From: Roseateles sp.
Lineage (GTDB): Bacteria > Pseudomonadota > Gammaproteobacteria > Burkholderiales > Burkholderiaceae_C
Reading direction: 5' to 3'
DNA: 64,000 bases
Assembly: GCF_019237615.1 (NCBI RefSeq)
Contig: NZ_JAFAGT010000069.1
Span: 1-64,000 of the forward strand
The notes below the pieces were generated by a model. That model saw nothing but the letters and a program-made list of their open reading frames with translations. It was not told the DNA's origin and did not search any database. This document shows, piece by piece, positions 10,459 to 20,383 of this stretch. Every line of letters starts with the position of its first letter. The stretch's first letter is position 1. A program made the position numbers and the translations under genes.

Positions 10459-10494
10459 TACATTCATCCGGTACAACAGATCCTGGAGCTGGAC

Positions 10495-10896
10495 ATGTCA
10501 CACGCGCCCGAGCTGACGAAGCATCAAACGCTGGTGTTCAATGCCCTCACGCATGGGGTTGGGCCGGCCAGCGCCTACGACTTGCTGGACCAGCTGCGCG
10601 GGGAAGGGCTGCGCGCGCCGCAGCAGGTCTATCGCGCGCTGGACAAGCTCGTCGAGTACGGACTGGTCCACCGCCTCGAGAGCCTGAACTCCTTCGTCGC
10701 CTGCGCCCATCCCCATGACCACAAGCATGGTCTGCTCGCCTTTGCGATCTGTGACAGCTGCGGCCATGTGGACGAGTTCTCCGATGTGACCATCGAGCGG
10801 CGCCTCAAGAACTGGTCGAACGACCACGGCTTCAGACCGGGCCATGCGGCGATCGAACTGCATGGCACCTGCGCCCGCTGCGAGGCGCCGCAGTAA
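10495..10896 (+). CDS. zur: Fur-family transcriptional regulator, Zur-like
   Basis: ALTHGVGPASAYDLLDQL...QQVYRALDKLVEYGLVHRLESLNSFVAC; CDSCGHVDEF and CARCEAP metal-binding CxxC pairs; HGTCARC as in Zur. Confidence 0.8.
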   Translation: MSHAPELTKHQTLVFNALTHGVGPASAYDLLDQLRGEGLRAPQQVYRALDKLVEYGLVHRLESLNSFVACAHPHDHKHGLLAFAICDSCGHVDEFSDVTIERRLKNWSNDHGFRPGHAAIELHGTCARCEAPQ

Positions 10897-10899
10897 TCG

Positions 10900-13209
10900 T
10901 CAGAAGTCGACCTTGAGGCTCGCGGATATGGTTCTGCCGGGCGCGGTATAGGCCGACAGACGGGCATCATTGGCGGTCAGCGAACTCACTGCGGACCAGT
11001 CGAAATACTGTCGGTCGAAGAGGTTGTAGACCGCCGCATTCAGCGTGGCTTGCTTGCCCAGCCGCCAGTAAGCCGTGAGATCCGCGGTGCCGTAGCCAGC
11101 CGTGGTCAGCGGCACAGGCATGGTCGAGCCGGTCTGCGCGAGCGCCCGGTTGACCCGTGTCTTGGCATCCACGATATTGCCGATCAGCTGTCCGCCGAAA
11201 CGACCGCCGCGCTCGTCCCAACGAAGTCCCGCGATCAGACGGGCGGGCTGGATGCTGTTGATCGGCTGGCCGCTGCTCCTGTCATTGCCGATCGACCATT
11301 GCATCGCGCCGATCAGGCGCCAGGCGTCAACGGCATTCAACCAGCGTCCGATCGGCAGTTGCCCCCGCGCCTCGACGCCGTAGATTTCCACCTCGCCTAT
11401 GTTGCGCGATTGAAAGCGCCGTATCGGCCGTGTGCTGCCGCTCGCACCCGCGGGGATGTAGGCGATCATGTCCGTGCTGATGAAGTCGGTGTAGCGGTTG
11501 TAGAACGCCGACAGCTCATAGGAACCGGCACCGGCCATGCCACGCAGTCCGAATTCGACACCCTTGCTGTGTTCAGGCTTGAGATTCGGGTTGGGGATGA
11601 AGTCGTGGATGAAAGTTGCCACCGCGACTTGGCCCACGCGATTGAGCTGGTCATGGGTCGGCATGCGAAAGCCCGTCACGTAGTTGGCAAAGACAACCTG
11701 CTTGGGCTGCCACTCGTAGCTCAGGCCCAGGCGCGGAGTCCATGCCCCCTGCGACAGCCCAACCGGCGTGGCGTTGGCGACGTTGGCATTGGCAAACAGC
11801 GCATCGGGCTTGGGTGTGAGGCGGTAGCTGTCAAAACGCAGGCTGGGCGTCAACCGCAGTCGGCCGTCCCCAAAGGCCATTTCATCCTGGACGAACAGGC
11901 CGACGTTGCGCACATCGGTGTCGGGAGCGGTCTTGCGAGGGTACACATAGCCGTCGATGACGCTGGTCAGGCCCGCGCCAAGCACTGTCTTCTGCGAAGC
12001 GTCGCTATACACACCCACCGATTTCGACAACAGGTCCACTCCGGTCACCCAGCGGTGCGTGATGCCCCCCGCGTCGAGGCGTCCATCGAGCTGGACGTTG
12101 CCTGACCACTGCGGCTCGCTGTGAGACAGCAGGCCGTCACGCAGCAAGGCGGTCGCGGCGCCGGGCGGCTGCCTGTTCTCGTAGGTGCGCTCCCTGGAGG
12201 TGCTGCGCTGGTAGTCGATCTGCGCGGAGAAGCGTTCGAACCACCTGCCATCGGGTGCATAGTCATAGGCCAAGCCGATCCGGTTGCGCTGACTGTCATC
12301 CTGGGCACGGCTTCCGGTGAGGGTCGTGCCGCCCGCCAACGGACCGAGCAGCGAGCGCTGATCTGTCTCGATCGAATTTTCATAGTGCTCGACGGTGAGC
12401 GTCAACGCCTGCGCGGAGCAGACGTCAAGCACCGACTTGAGCAACAGGTTGCGCAGCTGCGAGCTCTGCGGGTTGGGATGAAGCGAACTGTCCGGATGGT
12501 TCTCCAGTTCGTGGCCATTGCGCGCCGACAGCGACACAAGGTTTTGTGTGGCGCCGGCACGGAACGCCAGGTTGGCATGGGACCAGCGGGCGCCGTCGCG
12601 ACCGTCATAGCCCACGGAAGCCGACCCGGCAATCGACTGGCTGCCGTCAAGGAGGTCCTGTGGCGACAGCGTACGGAACAGCACCACGCCGGCCAAGGCA
12701 TCACTACCGTAAAGGCTGGATGCCGGCCCGCGCAGCACTTCGGCCCGACCTAGTGACAACGGATCGAGCTTGAGCTGGCCCAGGTTCGCGCCCGAGGCCG
12801 CGTAGCCTCCGGGCAACCTGACGCCGTCGACCAGCAGCGCCAGCCGCTGGCCGCCGATCCCGCGCACCTCGATGCCGGCCTCATCGCCACGCCCCCGCGG
12901 CTCGCGGGTCACTGCGACACCGGGTTCATAGCGCAGCAGCTCCGAGAAGTCGGTGACCAACTGTTCCTGCAACTGCGCCTCGCCGATCACATTGATGGTG
13001 GTCGGTGTGGTCAGTGCTGGAGCGGGGCGGCGGGTGGCGGTCACGACCACGGAAGGAAGCTCTTGCGCTGCAACCGGCGCAGCCGCCAGAGATGCCTTGA
13101 AAGCTGCCAACGGTTGGGGGCCTTGCCCCTCCTCAGCCCAGGAGATCGAACTCGCGGCCACCCCGAGCACCCCCAGAGCAGCCGCCTGCAGCGGCCTCAA
13201 ACGAAACAT
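10900..13209 (-). CDS. TonB-dependent receptor (heme/haemoglobin or metal-complex type)
   Basis: MFRLRPLQAAALG signal peptide (start 13209), plug motif, GRTISASLKVDF C-terminus. Confidence 0.9.
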   Translation of the reverse strand: MFRLRPLQAAALGVLGVAASSISWAEEGQGPQPLAAFKASLAAAPVAAQELPSVVVTATRRPAPALTTPTTINVIGEAQLQEQLVTDFSELLRYEPGVAVTREPRGRGDEAGIEVRGIGGQRLALLVDGVRLPGGYAASGANLGQLKLDPLSLGRAEVLRGPASSLYGSDALAGVVLFRTLSPQDLLDGSQSIAGSASVGYDGRDGARWSHANLAFRAGATQNLVSLSARNGHELENHPDSSLHPNPQSSQLRNLLLKSVLDVCSAQALTLTVEHYENSIETDQRSLLGPLAGGTTLTGSRAQDDSQRNRIGLAYDYAPDGRWFERFSAQIDYQRSTSRERTYENRQPPGAATALLRDGLLSHSEPQWSGNVQLDGRLDAGGITHRWVTGVDLLSKSVGVYSDASQKTVLGAGLTSVIDGYVYPRKTAPDTDVRNVGLFVQDEMAFGDGRLRLTPSLRFDSYRLTPKPDALFANANVANATPVGLSQGAWTPRLGLSYEWQPKQVVFANYVTGFRMPTHDQLNRVGQVAVATFIHDFIPNPNLKPEHSKGVEFGLRGMAGAGSYELSAFYNRYTDFISTDMIAYIPAGASGSTRPIRRFQSRNIGEVEIYGVEARGQLPIGRWLNAVDAWRLIGAMQWSIGNDRSSGQPINSIQPARLIAGLRWDERGGRFGGQLIGNIVDAKTRVNRALAQTGSTMPVPLTTAGYGTADLTAYWRLGKQATLNAAVYNLFDRQYFDWSAVSSLTANDARLSAYTAPGRTISASLKVDF

Positions 13210-13236
13210 GACATCTCCTGTTGTTCCAAAAATGTT

Positions 13237-13252
13237 TGATGTTATAACATCA
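13237..13252. promoter_or_regulatory. Zur-box-like perfect palindrome TGATGTTATAACATCA
   Basis: 16-bp perfect palindrome with GTTATAAC core between the divergent TonB receptor and CobN-like gene; Zur-like gene is ~2.3 kb away. Confidence 0.65.
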
Positions 13253-13262
13253 CACTCAGATC

Positions 13263-16200
13263 GTGAATCTGAATTCGTTGCATGTAATGGATGCGGGAGA
13301 TATGCGCCTCTACTCGATGACAAGCCGGCCCCGGCGACAAAAGCTGCTGGCCGGTGTGCTGCTCATGATTGCCCTGGCCGCAGGCTGGACAACCTGGCTG
13401 ACCTGGCTCGCTCCCACGCGCATTGCGCTGGTCAACTATCCGGAGTTCCAGATCGCGCGAATGATGAGGTCGAGCACCTCATCATTCGCGCGGGTCGAAC
13501 TGCTTGCGATTGACCATCTGGACCGTGCGTCACGCTACGACCTTGTGCTGCTGTTTGGACGTGGACTCAAACTGGACGACGCGCAGATCCAGCAGCTGCG
13601 CTCGACCGGCCTCGCGGGCACGCCCGTCTATGTCGATGGCGCGACCAATCCCCAGCACGACGGCCTGACCACGCTCAAGGGCGCAGATCTGGACGCCGTT
13701 GCCGGCTATCTGCGCGGTGGTGGCCCGGTCAACTATGCGAGGCTGCTTTCCTATGCGCGCCGCACGCTTGACGGCAAGACCTTGTTCGCCGGCGATGTCG
13801 GGCCGCCGCAACCCGTACCGCAGGACGTGTTCTTCCACCTGGGCGACGAGGCGGTCTTTCCTGGCTTCGACACCTTCCAGCAGTGGCTGCGCCAGCGTCC
13901 TGGCTGGCGGCCTGGTCGCCCACGGCTGGCGCTCCTGACCAGCGTGCCAGGCCCGTTCAATGCCAATCGCGACCATGTGGATGCCCTGATCCGCACCTTC
14001 GAGGCACGTGGCTTCGAGGTGATTCCAATCTCGGCGACGCGCCAGCGGCTGGCCTTCCTGAAGGCTGCGGATCCCGCGGCGGTCGTCTACATGCCGCATG
14101 GCCGGCTTACCTTGGGCCAGGCGGACGAGGCACGGCAGTGGCTGGAGGCCCGCAATGTTCCCCTCTTCGCGCCCCTGACGGTGTTCTCCGAGGCCGGGCG
14201 TTGGGAGGCGGACCAGCGCAGCTTTGACGGCGGACTGATGAGCATGTCGGTCACGTTGCCCGAGATCGACGGTGCGACGGCGCCGATGGCCATTGCCGCG
14301 CAGTTCCGCGGCGACGACGGCCTGCGAGTATTCCGGGCGTTGCCCACACGGCTCGACCGCTTCGCCGACCTGGTGCAGCGCACGCTGGCCCTGAAGGCCA
14401 AGCCCAATGCCGAGAAAAAGCTGGCCATCTACTACTACAAGGGTCCGGGTCAAAGTGCCTTGACGGCCGGCGATCTGGAGGTGGCGCCCTCGCTCTATGC
14501 GCAATTGCAGGAGCTCAAGCGGGCCGGCTACCGGGTGGACGGCCTTCCCGCCACGGAGGAGGCCTTCGAGAAGCTGCTGCAGCGCCGCGGCCCCAACATA
14601 GGTCCCTATGCCAAGGGTGACTTCTCCCGCTTCCTGCAGGGGGCCGAACCTGCGCTGGTCTCGGCCACGCAGCTGGCGGGCTGGTGTGGCAAGGCGCTGC
14701 CGAAAGCGCTTTGCGAACAAGTGATCCAGCAATACGGCCCCGCACCGGGTGCCTACTTGAGCACTGAAAGCCATGTGGCTGTCGCGCGCGTGCCCCTGGG
14801 CAATGTGGTGTTGCTGCCGCAGCCGCTGCCTGGCGTCGGTGACGACTCGTTCAAGCTCGTCCATGGTGCGCACCAGGCACCACCTTGGCCCTATGTCGCC
14901 TCCTACCTGTGGATGCGCGAGGTCTTTGGTGCCGATGCGGTGATGCATTTCGGCACGCATGGCAGCCTGGAGTTCACGCCGCACAAGCAGGTGGCGCTGT
15001 CGGACAAGGACTGGCCTGACGCCCTGATCGGTGGCCTGCCGCATGTCTACCTGTACACCATGGCCAATGTGGGTGAGGCGATGATGGCCAAGCGTCGCAG
15101 CTATGCCGCCGTCGTTTCCCATCTGACGCCGCCGCTGCGCGAAGGCGGTGCGCAGCTGGCCTACAAGCGGCTCGCGGACGGCCTGCAGACCTGGGCTGCT
15201 GCAACAGGGGCCCTGAAGAGCCAGTATGGACGGGACATGCAGCATCAGGCCGTCGAGCTCGGGCTGCACCGCGATATGGGCCTCGAGGCGAGCGGATCTT
15301 GGAGTGACGAGCAGCTCGAGCGCCTGGCCGACCACATGGAAACGGTGGAAAGTGCCCGCATCACCGCGGGCCTGTACACGCTGGGACGCCCCTATGCGCC
15401 GCAAGCGATCGACACAACAGCCCGATTGATGGGGCTGGATGCGCTGGTGCAGGCGCTGGCGGAGCTGGACGTGGCCCGCGGCAGCGTGCCACGCGAGAGG
15501 CTCGATCGCTCGGCTTGGTTAAGCGCCACCTACCGTCCCCGTGCAGATGCACTGATTGCGGACGTCGAGCGCGGCATGCCGCCCGAACAGGTGTTGGCGG
15601 GTGCAGTCAGGCCCGAAGAGCTGCGGCGCGCACTTGCCTGGCAGACCACCCAGCGCCGCCCCGGCGATGACGAGCTGGTGCGGGGCTTCGCGTCGCTGGG
15701 CAACGTACGCTCACCGGCCAAGCGCCCACCGGAGGCAGCAATGGACGAGGCGTCGCTGCGCCGGCACCTGGCCCGCGCGCTGGCCGATCCTAAGAAGCGC
15801 CGGTTCCTGGAGGAGCTGCGCTCGGACCAGAAGCTCCGCCAAGCCCTGCGCACGCTCGATCCCGACTCGCTACAGGCGGCGCGTAGCGTCTCCCGGTCGA
15901 TACCGGCGATGGCCGAGGCATTGGACATAGCGACCGATGCAGACGTCAGACCCGTGCTGGCCGCCATGGCGTCGGAAGCCGTGCGCCAGCGCATGCTCGG
16001 CTGGATGGCCCAGCCGACACTGCAGGCGGACGTCGACGCCGAGGCGCGACGTCAGCGCGAGGCGCTGCTGGCGCAGGCGCGCCAGCACGAGCCTGCACTC
16101 GATCTGGCGGAGACCAACACGGATGCCCAGATGGCCGTCCGACAGGTTCGCGCCCTCGACGCCGGCGCGCAGGAAAAACTGACGGCGGCGCTGCGCTTCT

Positions 16201-18056
16201 GGCGCGACGCCCGTGGCTTGAGCGGTGAGCACGAAAGCCGCCGCCAAGCGGCCACGGCGGGCATCGGCCGGTTGCTGCAGGCGCTGGAGCACGATTCTGT
16301 AGCCCGCGCCGACCGCGAGCGTCGATTCGCCGAGGCGGTCTTGACCCTGCAGAATCGCCTGCGCGCCATTCCTGGCTACCGCGGCCTCCTGGCCGACAGT
16401 CCACGGCGCGAACTGGCCTCGCTCACGAACGCGCTGGCGGGCGGATTCACTTCGCCGTCCTCCGGCGGGGATGCACTCGTCAACCCGGCCGCACTGCCCA
16501 CTGGCCGCAACCTGTTTGCCATCGACGCCGAGAAGACGCCCTCCGAGCAGGCCTGGGCCGTGGGGCGCAAGCTGGCGGACCAGTTGCTGGCACAACACCG
16601 CGCCGCGCACGGCGGGGCCTGGCCGACCAAGGTGGCCTTCACGCTGTGGGCGGGAGACTTCATCCAGACCGAAGGCGCCGGCCTCGCGCAAGTCCTGTAT
16701 CTGCTGGGCGTCTCGCCCGTGCGCGATGCCTTCGGACGCGTCTCGGGGCTGCGGCTGATTCCGCGCGACGAGCTGGGCCGTCCGCGCATCGACGTGGTGG
16801 TCCAGACCTCAGGGCAGCTGCGCGACCTGGCCGCTTCGCGCCTGTACCTGGTGAACCAGGCCGTGGCGATGGCGGCGCAGGCTCGCGAAGCCGACAACGC
16901 CGTGGCACAGGGCGTGCAGTCGGTCGAACGCCAGCTCAAGGAACGCGGCGCGGCTCCGGCCGACGCCAGGCGTTTCGCCACCGTGAGGGTCTTTGGCAGC
17001 GTCGACGGCGGCTACGGCACCGGCATCATGCGCATGGTCGAGGCCGGCGACCGGTGGAAGGACCGCTCGGAGGTCGCACGCACCTATCTGGCCAACATGA
17101 ACGCGACGTTCGGTGAGGGCGAACTGTGGGGGGCCTCGCAGCCCGGCGCCTTCGAAGCGGCGCTGGCAGGCACGCAGATGGTGGTCCAGCCGCTGCAATC
17201 CAACACCTGGGGACCGATCTCGCTGGACCATGTCTACGAGTTCATGGGCGGCCTGAATCTTGCCGTGCACGAGGTCACCGGACAGGACCCTGCGGCCTAC
17301 TTCAACGACTATCGCAACGCATCACGCCCCACCGTTCGGGAAGCCGTGGCCGCCATTGCGGTCGAGGCGCGCGCGACGCTGCTGAACCCGGCCTACGTCG
17401 AAGCCATGAGCCGGGGCGGCGCTTCATCGGCCGAGGTTTTCGCAGAAACCTTCCGCAACCTCTATGGCTGGAACGTCATGAAGCCTTCAGCCATTCCCGG
17501 CGAGCTGTGGGACGCACTGGACGAGGCCTACGTGCGCGACGCACGCGGCATGGGCGCTCATGCCTTCTTCGAGCGCGTGAACCCCTATGCGCTGCAGGAG
17601 ATGACGGCGGTGATGCTGGAGACGGCGCGCAAGGGCTACTGGCAGCCCGGCAGCGATAGGCTGCACGCGATCGCTCAGCTGCACGCCGATCTGGTGGCGC
17701 GTTTCGGTGCCAGCGGCACCGAGTTCGTCAACGGCAACCGTGAACTGCGGCGCTTCATCGCCAGCCAGCTTCCGGCCCAGGCGCGGGCGTCCTATGACGA
17801 CGCGCTGCAGCAAGCCAATGAGGGCACAGCCATCGCGACCGAGAAGGCGACGGTGCTGCATCAAGAGAATTCACCGTCGGCCGCCGGCGCAACGGCTGGC
17901 CGTGCCGACACGAAACCGGCTGCTCAGACACCGCGAGGACTGCTGCCGCGCTTCGGAGGTGCCGGCGCCGCGGTGGTGGCCGTCGCGCTGCTTGCCCTGG
18001 CTGCACTCGCCTGGTGGTTGCGCCGTCGCTTCGTTCAGACCGAGGCGCCGACATGA
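13263..18056 (+). CDS. Membrane-anchored CobN/magnesium-chelatase-like protein (HmuS-like)
   Basis: 1597 aa, CobN signatures (MHFGTHGSLEFTPHKQVALSDKDWPDALIGGLPHVYLYTMANVGEAMMAKRRSYAAVVSHLTPP, RVFGSVDGGYGTGI), N-terminal signal anchor and C-terminal TM helix. Confidence 0.85.
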   Translation: MNLNSLHVMDAGDMRLYSMTSRPRRQKLLAGVLLMIALAAGWTTWLTWLAPTRIALVNYPEFQIARMMRSSTSSFARVELLAIDHLDRASRYDLVLLFGRGLKLDDAQIQQLRSTGLAGTPVYVDGATNPQHDGLTTLKGADLDAVAGYLRGGGPVNYARLLSYARRTLDGKTLFAGDVGPPQPVPQDVFFHLGDEAVFPGFDTFQQWLRQRPGWRPGRPRLALLTSVPGPFNANRDHVDALIRTFEARGFEVIPISATRQRLAFLKAADPAAVVYMPHGRLTLGQADEARQWLEARNVPLFAPLTVFSEAGRWEADQRSFDGGLMSMSVTLPEIDGATAPMAIAAQFRGDDGLRVFRALPTRLDRFADLVQRTLALKAKPNAEKKLAIYYYKGPGQSALTAGDLEVAPSLYAQLQELKRAGYRVDGLPATEEAFEKLLQRRGPNIGPYAKGDFSRFLQGAEPALVSATQLAGWCGKALPKALCEQVIQQYGPAPGAYLSTESHVAVARVPLGNVVLLPQPLPGVGDDSFKLVHGAHQAPPWPYVASYLWMREVFGADAVMHFGTHGSLEFTPHKQVALSDKDWPDALIGGLPHVYLYTMANVGEAMMAKRRSYAAVVSHLTPPLREGGAQLAYKRLADGLQTWAAATGALKSQYGRDMQHQAVELGLHRDMGLEASGSWSDEQLERLADHMETVESARITAGLYTLGRPYAPQAIDTTARLMGLDALVQALAELDVARGSVPRERLDRSAWLSATYRPRADALIADVERGMPPEQVLAGAVRPEELRRALAWQTTQRRPGDDELVRGFASLGNVRSPAKRPPEAAMDEASLRRHLARALADPKKRRFLEELRSDQKLRQALRTLDPDSLQAARSVSRSIPAMAEALDIATDADVRPVLAAMASEAVRQRMLGWMAQPTLQADVDAEARRQREALLAQARQHEPALDLAETNTDAQMAVRQVRALDAGAQEKLTAALRFWRDARGLSGEHESRRQAATAGIGRLLQALEHDSVARADRERRFAEAVLTLQNRLRAIPGYRGLLADSPRRELASLTNALAGGFTSPSSGGDALVNPAALPTGRNLFAIDAEKTPSEQAWAVGRKLADQLLAQHRAAHGGAWPTKVAFTLWAGDFIQTEGAGLAQVLYLLGVSPVRDAFGRVSGLRLIPRDELGRPRIDVVVQTSGQLRDLAASRLYLVNQAVAMAAQAREADNAVAQGVQSVERQLKERGAAPADARRFATVRVFGSVDGGYGTGIMRMVEAGDRWKDRSEVARTYLANMNATFGEGELWGASQPGAFEAALAGTQMVVQPLQSNTWGPISLDHVYEFMGGLNLAVHEVTGQDPAAYFNDYRNASRPTVREAVAAIAVEARATLLNPAYVEAMSRGGASSAEVFAETFRNLYGWNVMKPSAIPGELWDALDEAYVRDARGMGAHAFFERVNPYALQEMTAVMLETARKGYWQPGSDRLHAIAQLHADLVARFGASGTEFVNGNRELRRFIASQLPAQARASYDDALQQANEGTAIATEKATVLHQENSPSAAGATAGRADTKPAAQTPRGLLPRFGGAGAAVVAVALLALAALAWWLRRRFVQTEAPT
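13454..13492. repeat. Perfect inverted repeat, 17-bp arms and 5-nt loop, inside the CobN-like CDS
   Basis: CGCGCGAATGATGAGGT-cgagc-ACCTCATCATTCGCGCG read directly. Confidence 0.9.
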
Positions 18057-18715
18057 GCCCCGATAGCGCCGTAGTGCTGTTGCTCGGGCTTTGTTGCGCC
18101 GCTGTCGCGGCAGTGCAGGCCGGGGACTGGCATCGTCGATGGCTCATCTCGGTGGCCGCAATGCTGGCTGCTGGACTGATCATCGAGAGCGACATGGCGA
18201 GCCGCACCAGCTTGGCCGATGCGATGCGCTGGGCTTCCTCTCCTCAGCGACGTCAGGACTTGGCGGCGTTGCTGCTGGCCGAGGCGCTGCTGTTCGGCGG
18301 CCTGGCGGTGCGGCAGGCGCAGGCGGATATGGGTTTGGCGTGGCGCGCGCTTGGTGCGCTGCCGCCCCCGTCGCTGCTGCTAACGCTGTTCTTGGTGCAG
18401 GTGTTGGTGATGCTGTCGATCGACGGCATCGACTACGCCGTGCTGTCGTGGCCGTTCGGCGGTGCATGCGCGCTGCTCTTCACCGCCGCTGCGCTCGGGG
18501 TGCGGAAGGTGCTGCCCAGCACGGCGCTGCGCGCCAGTTTGCGCGTCGCCCTGCACGGCGTGCAGGCGGCGGCTGGCCTGTGGCTGGCGCGTCCAGCCTT
18601 CGCTGCCGGTGTGGACCCCACGCCGCCATGGGGGGAGCGCCTCGCAGTGGTCGCAGCGATTGCCGCGGCGCTGGCGGCGGCGGGATGGTTGCGCTGGCGG
18701 ATTGCCAGCCATTGA
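18053..18715 (+). CDS. Hydrophobic membrane protein of CobN-like operon (HmuT-position protein)
   Basis: ATGA overlap with the preceding CobN-like gene; several TM helices. Confidence 0.7.
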   Translation: MSPDSAVVLLLGLCCAAVAAVQAGDWHRRWLISVAAMLAAGLIIESDMASRTSLADAMRWASSPQRRQDLAALLLAEALLFGGLAVRQAQADMGLAWRALGALPPPSLLLTLFLVQVLVMLSIDGIDYAVLSWPFGGACALLFTAAALGVRKVLPSTALRASLRVALHGVQAAAGLWLARPAFAAGVDPTPPWGERLAVVAAIAAALAAAGWLRWRIASH

Positions 18716-18737
18716 GATACGAGCAACGAGAACGACG

Positions 18738-19328
18738 ATGGAATCCTTGATACATGCACTTTCGTGGGTCTCCACCGCACTGCAGGTGCCGGTGGTGGTG
18801 GGGATCCTCTACCTGCTTGTGCGCGGCCTGATGATGCTTGGCGAGACCTATGGGCGATGGGGCGAGCGGCTGCAGCGTGCACGCCGTGGCGCCGTTGCTG
18901 GCGACGTCAGGATCGATGAGCTGCTGACGGCCCTTCGGCCCGCCGGCCACCGTAAGCCAGATGTGCTGCAGCAATCTGTTGACGCCCTGTGTCAGGCACC
19001 AGGCGACCAGGCCTGGCATGACCACGTGGTTGCGCGGTTCGAGTTGCAGATCGACCGCCGCCTGGCGCTGCTACGCACGATGACGCGCATCGGCCCCTTG
19101 CTGGGCCTGATGGGCACGCTGATCCCGCTCGGACCCGCCCTGGTCGCACTCGCGGCTGGCGACATCGCCGTACTGGCGCGCAAGATGGAAGTGGCCTTCG
19201 CCACCACCGTGGTCGGACTGGTGATCGGTGCGATTGGCTTCCTGCTGCACCAGGCAGCACAACGCTGGGCGCTGGACGACTTGTCGATGCTGGAATTCGT
19301 CAGTGCGCGGCTACGAGGCGCGCAATGA
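18738..19328 (+). CDS. MotA/TolQ/ExbB-type proton channel protein
   Basis: TM segments; RTMTRIGPLLGLMGTLIPLGPALVALAAGD and FATTVVGLVIGAIGFLLH are ExbB/TolQ-type. Confidence 0.85.
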   Translation: MESLIHALSWVSTALQVPVVVGILYLLVRGLMMLGETYGRWGERLQRARRGAVAGDVRIDELLTALRPAGHRKPDVLQQSVDALCQAPGDQAWHDHVVARFELQIDRRLALLRTMTRIGPLLGLMGTLIPLGPALVALAAGDIAVLARKMEVAFATTVVGLVIGAIGFLLHQAAQRWALDDLSMLEFVSARLRGAQ

Positions 19329-19693
19329 GCCGGCGCCGCTCCTTGCTACGCGGCCGTGGGATTGGCGCCGACAGTGACGACATGGACCCGCTCGGCTTCC
19401 TGATCAACCTGTTCGACGTCGCGCTGGTCTTTGCCCTGGCACTGATGATTGCGCTGGTATCCAACCTGCGTATTGCTGACATGCTGACGGCCAAGGACTT
19501 CACCGTCGTGAAGAATCCGGGCCGCCCGGATATGGAAATCATCACTCGCGAAGGCGGCAAAGTTTCGCGTTACGTTGCCGGCGACGCCACGGCCAGCAGT
19601 CGCCAGGGCCAACGCGTGGGCACCGCCTATCGTCTCGACAGCGGCGAGATTGTCTACGTCCCCGAAGCTGGCCCGCCTTTGCCGGCGAGGTGA
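19325..19693 (+). CDS. DUF2149-like single-TM protein (ExbD-like position)
   Basis: DMDPLGFLINLFDVALVFALALMIAL; ATGA overlap with the ExbB-like gene. Confidence 0.75.
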   Translation: MSRRRSLLRGRGIGADSDDMDPLGFLINLFDVALVFALALMIALVSNLRIADMLTAKDFTVVKNPGRPDMEIITREGGKVSRYVAGDATASSRQGQRVGTAYRLDSGEIVYVPEAGPPLPAR

Positions 19694-19889
19694 TGAAGCG
19701 GATTTCACGGCCAAGCTGGGCAGGTTTCCGGTCGTGGGCCAAGAGCGCCTCGCCATCCTGAGGCCCGGCGGCGGCCAGGCGCCCCCAATCGCGTCGCCGG
19801 GGTCGGCCCCGATGCTGACCCAGGCCGGACATCTATCCGGTCGACGCTTCGATGACCTCCCCGGCGGGCAGCAGGCGTCCACGCTTCAG

Positions 19890-20206
19890 CCCTCAAGGCC
19901 ACCGCGCCCAAAAGGTCTACCAGGCCTTGCTCGACGAGAGCGCCGAAACCGGCCTGGCGACGGTCTACCGCGTGCGGGTGCAGTTCGTGCAGGCCGGCCC
20001 GTTGCTGCGCACGCACTTCGAAATCGGCAGAGCCGTGTTCGAGCTCGACGAGGTGCGCACCACGACCACTTGATCTGCCACGCGGCGGCGGGGTCAAGGA
20101 GTTCTGCGCCCCCCGGAATCGGAGGCCGCCAGCAGGCCATCGCGGCCGAGCGTAGCTCCCGGCTACAAGCCCACGACCTGGTCTTTCATGGCTTGTGCTC
20201 TCACGG
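19890..20206 (+). pseudogene. fur: Decayed fur (ferric uptake regulator) pseudogene
   Basis: Fragments in different frames: ALKATAP; KVYQALLDESAETGLATVYRVRVQFVQAGPLLRTHFEIGRAVFELDE; HHDHLIC; VKEFC; RQQAIAAERSSRLQAHDLVFHGLCSHG - collinear with Fur but broken by frameshifts and small deletions. Confidence 0.85.
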
Positions 20207-20383
20207 CCCGCCGGCGAAGAAACAGTTGACAGCGCCTCACGGATGGGCGCGCCGGCATGAGGCCACAGATCGACGCCGGGGCGGCCGCTCTCTATGGCCT
20301 TTGACGCAAGGGGGCGGCCATGCACCGGTCTGATGGCCGCCCCGAGGCGGCCATCTGCGCTTGCAGGGCTACCCCTGCGGCGC

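Noticed and set aside
13530-15404. 624-aa minus-strand ORF
   Set aside because: Antisense to the CobN-like gene with no motifs; GC-driven spurious ORF.
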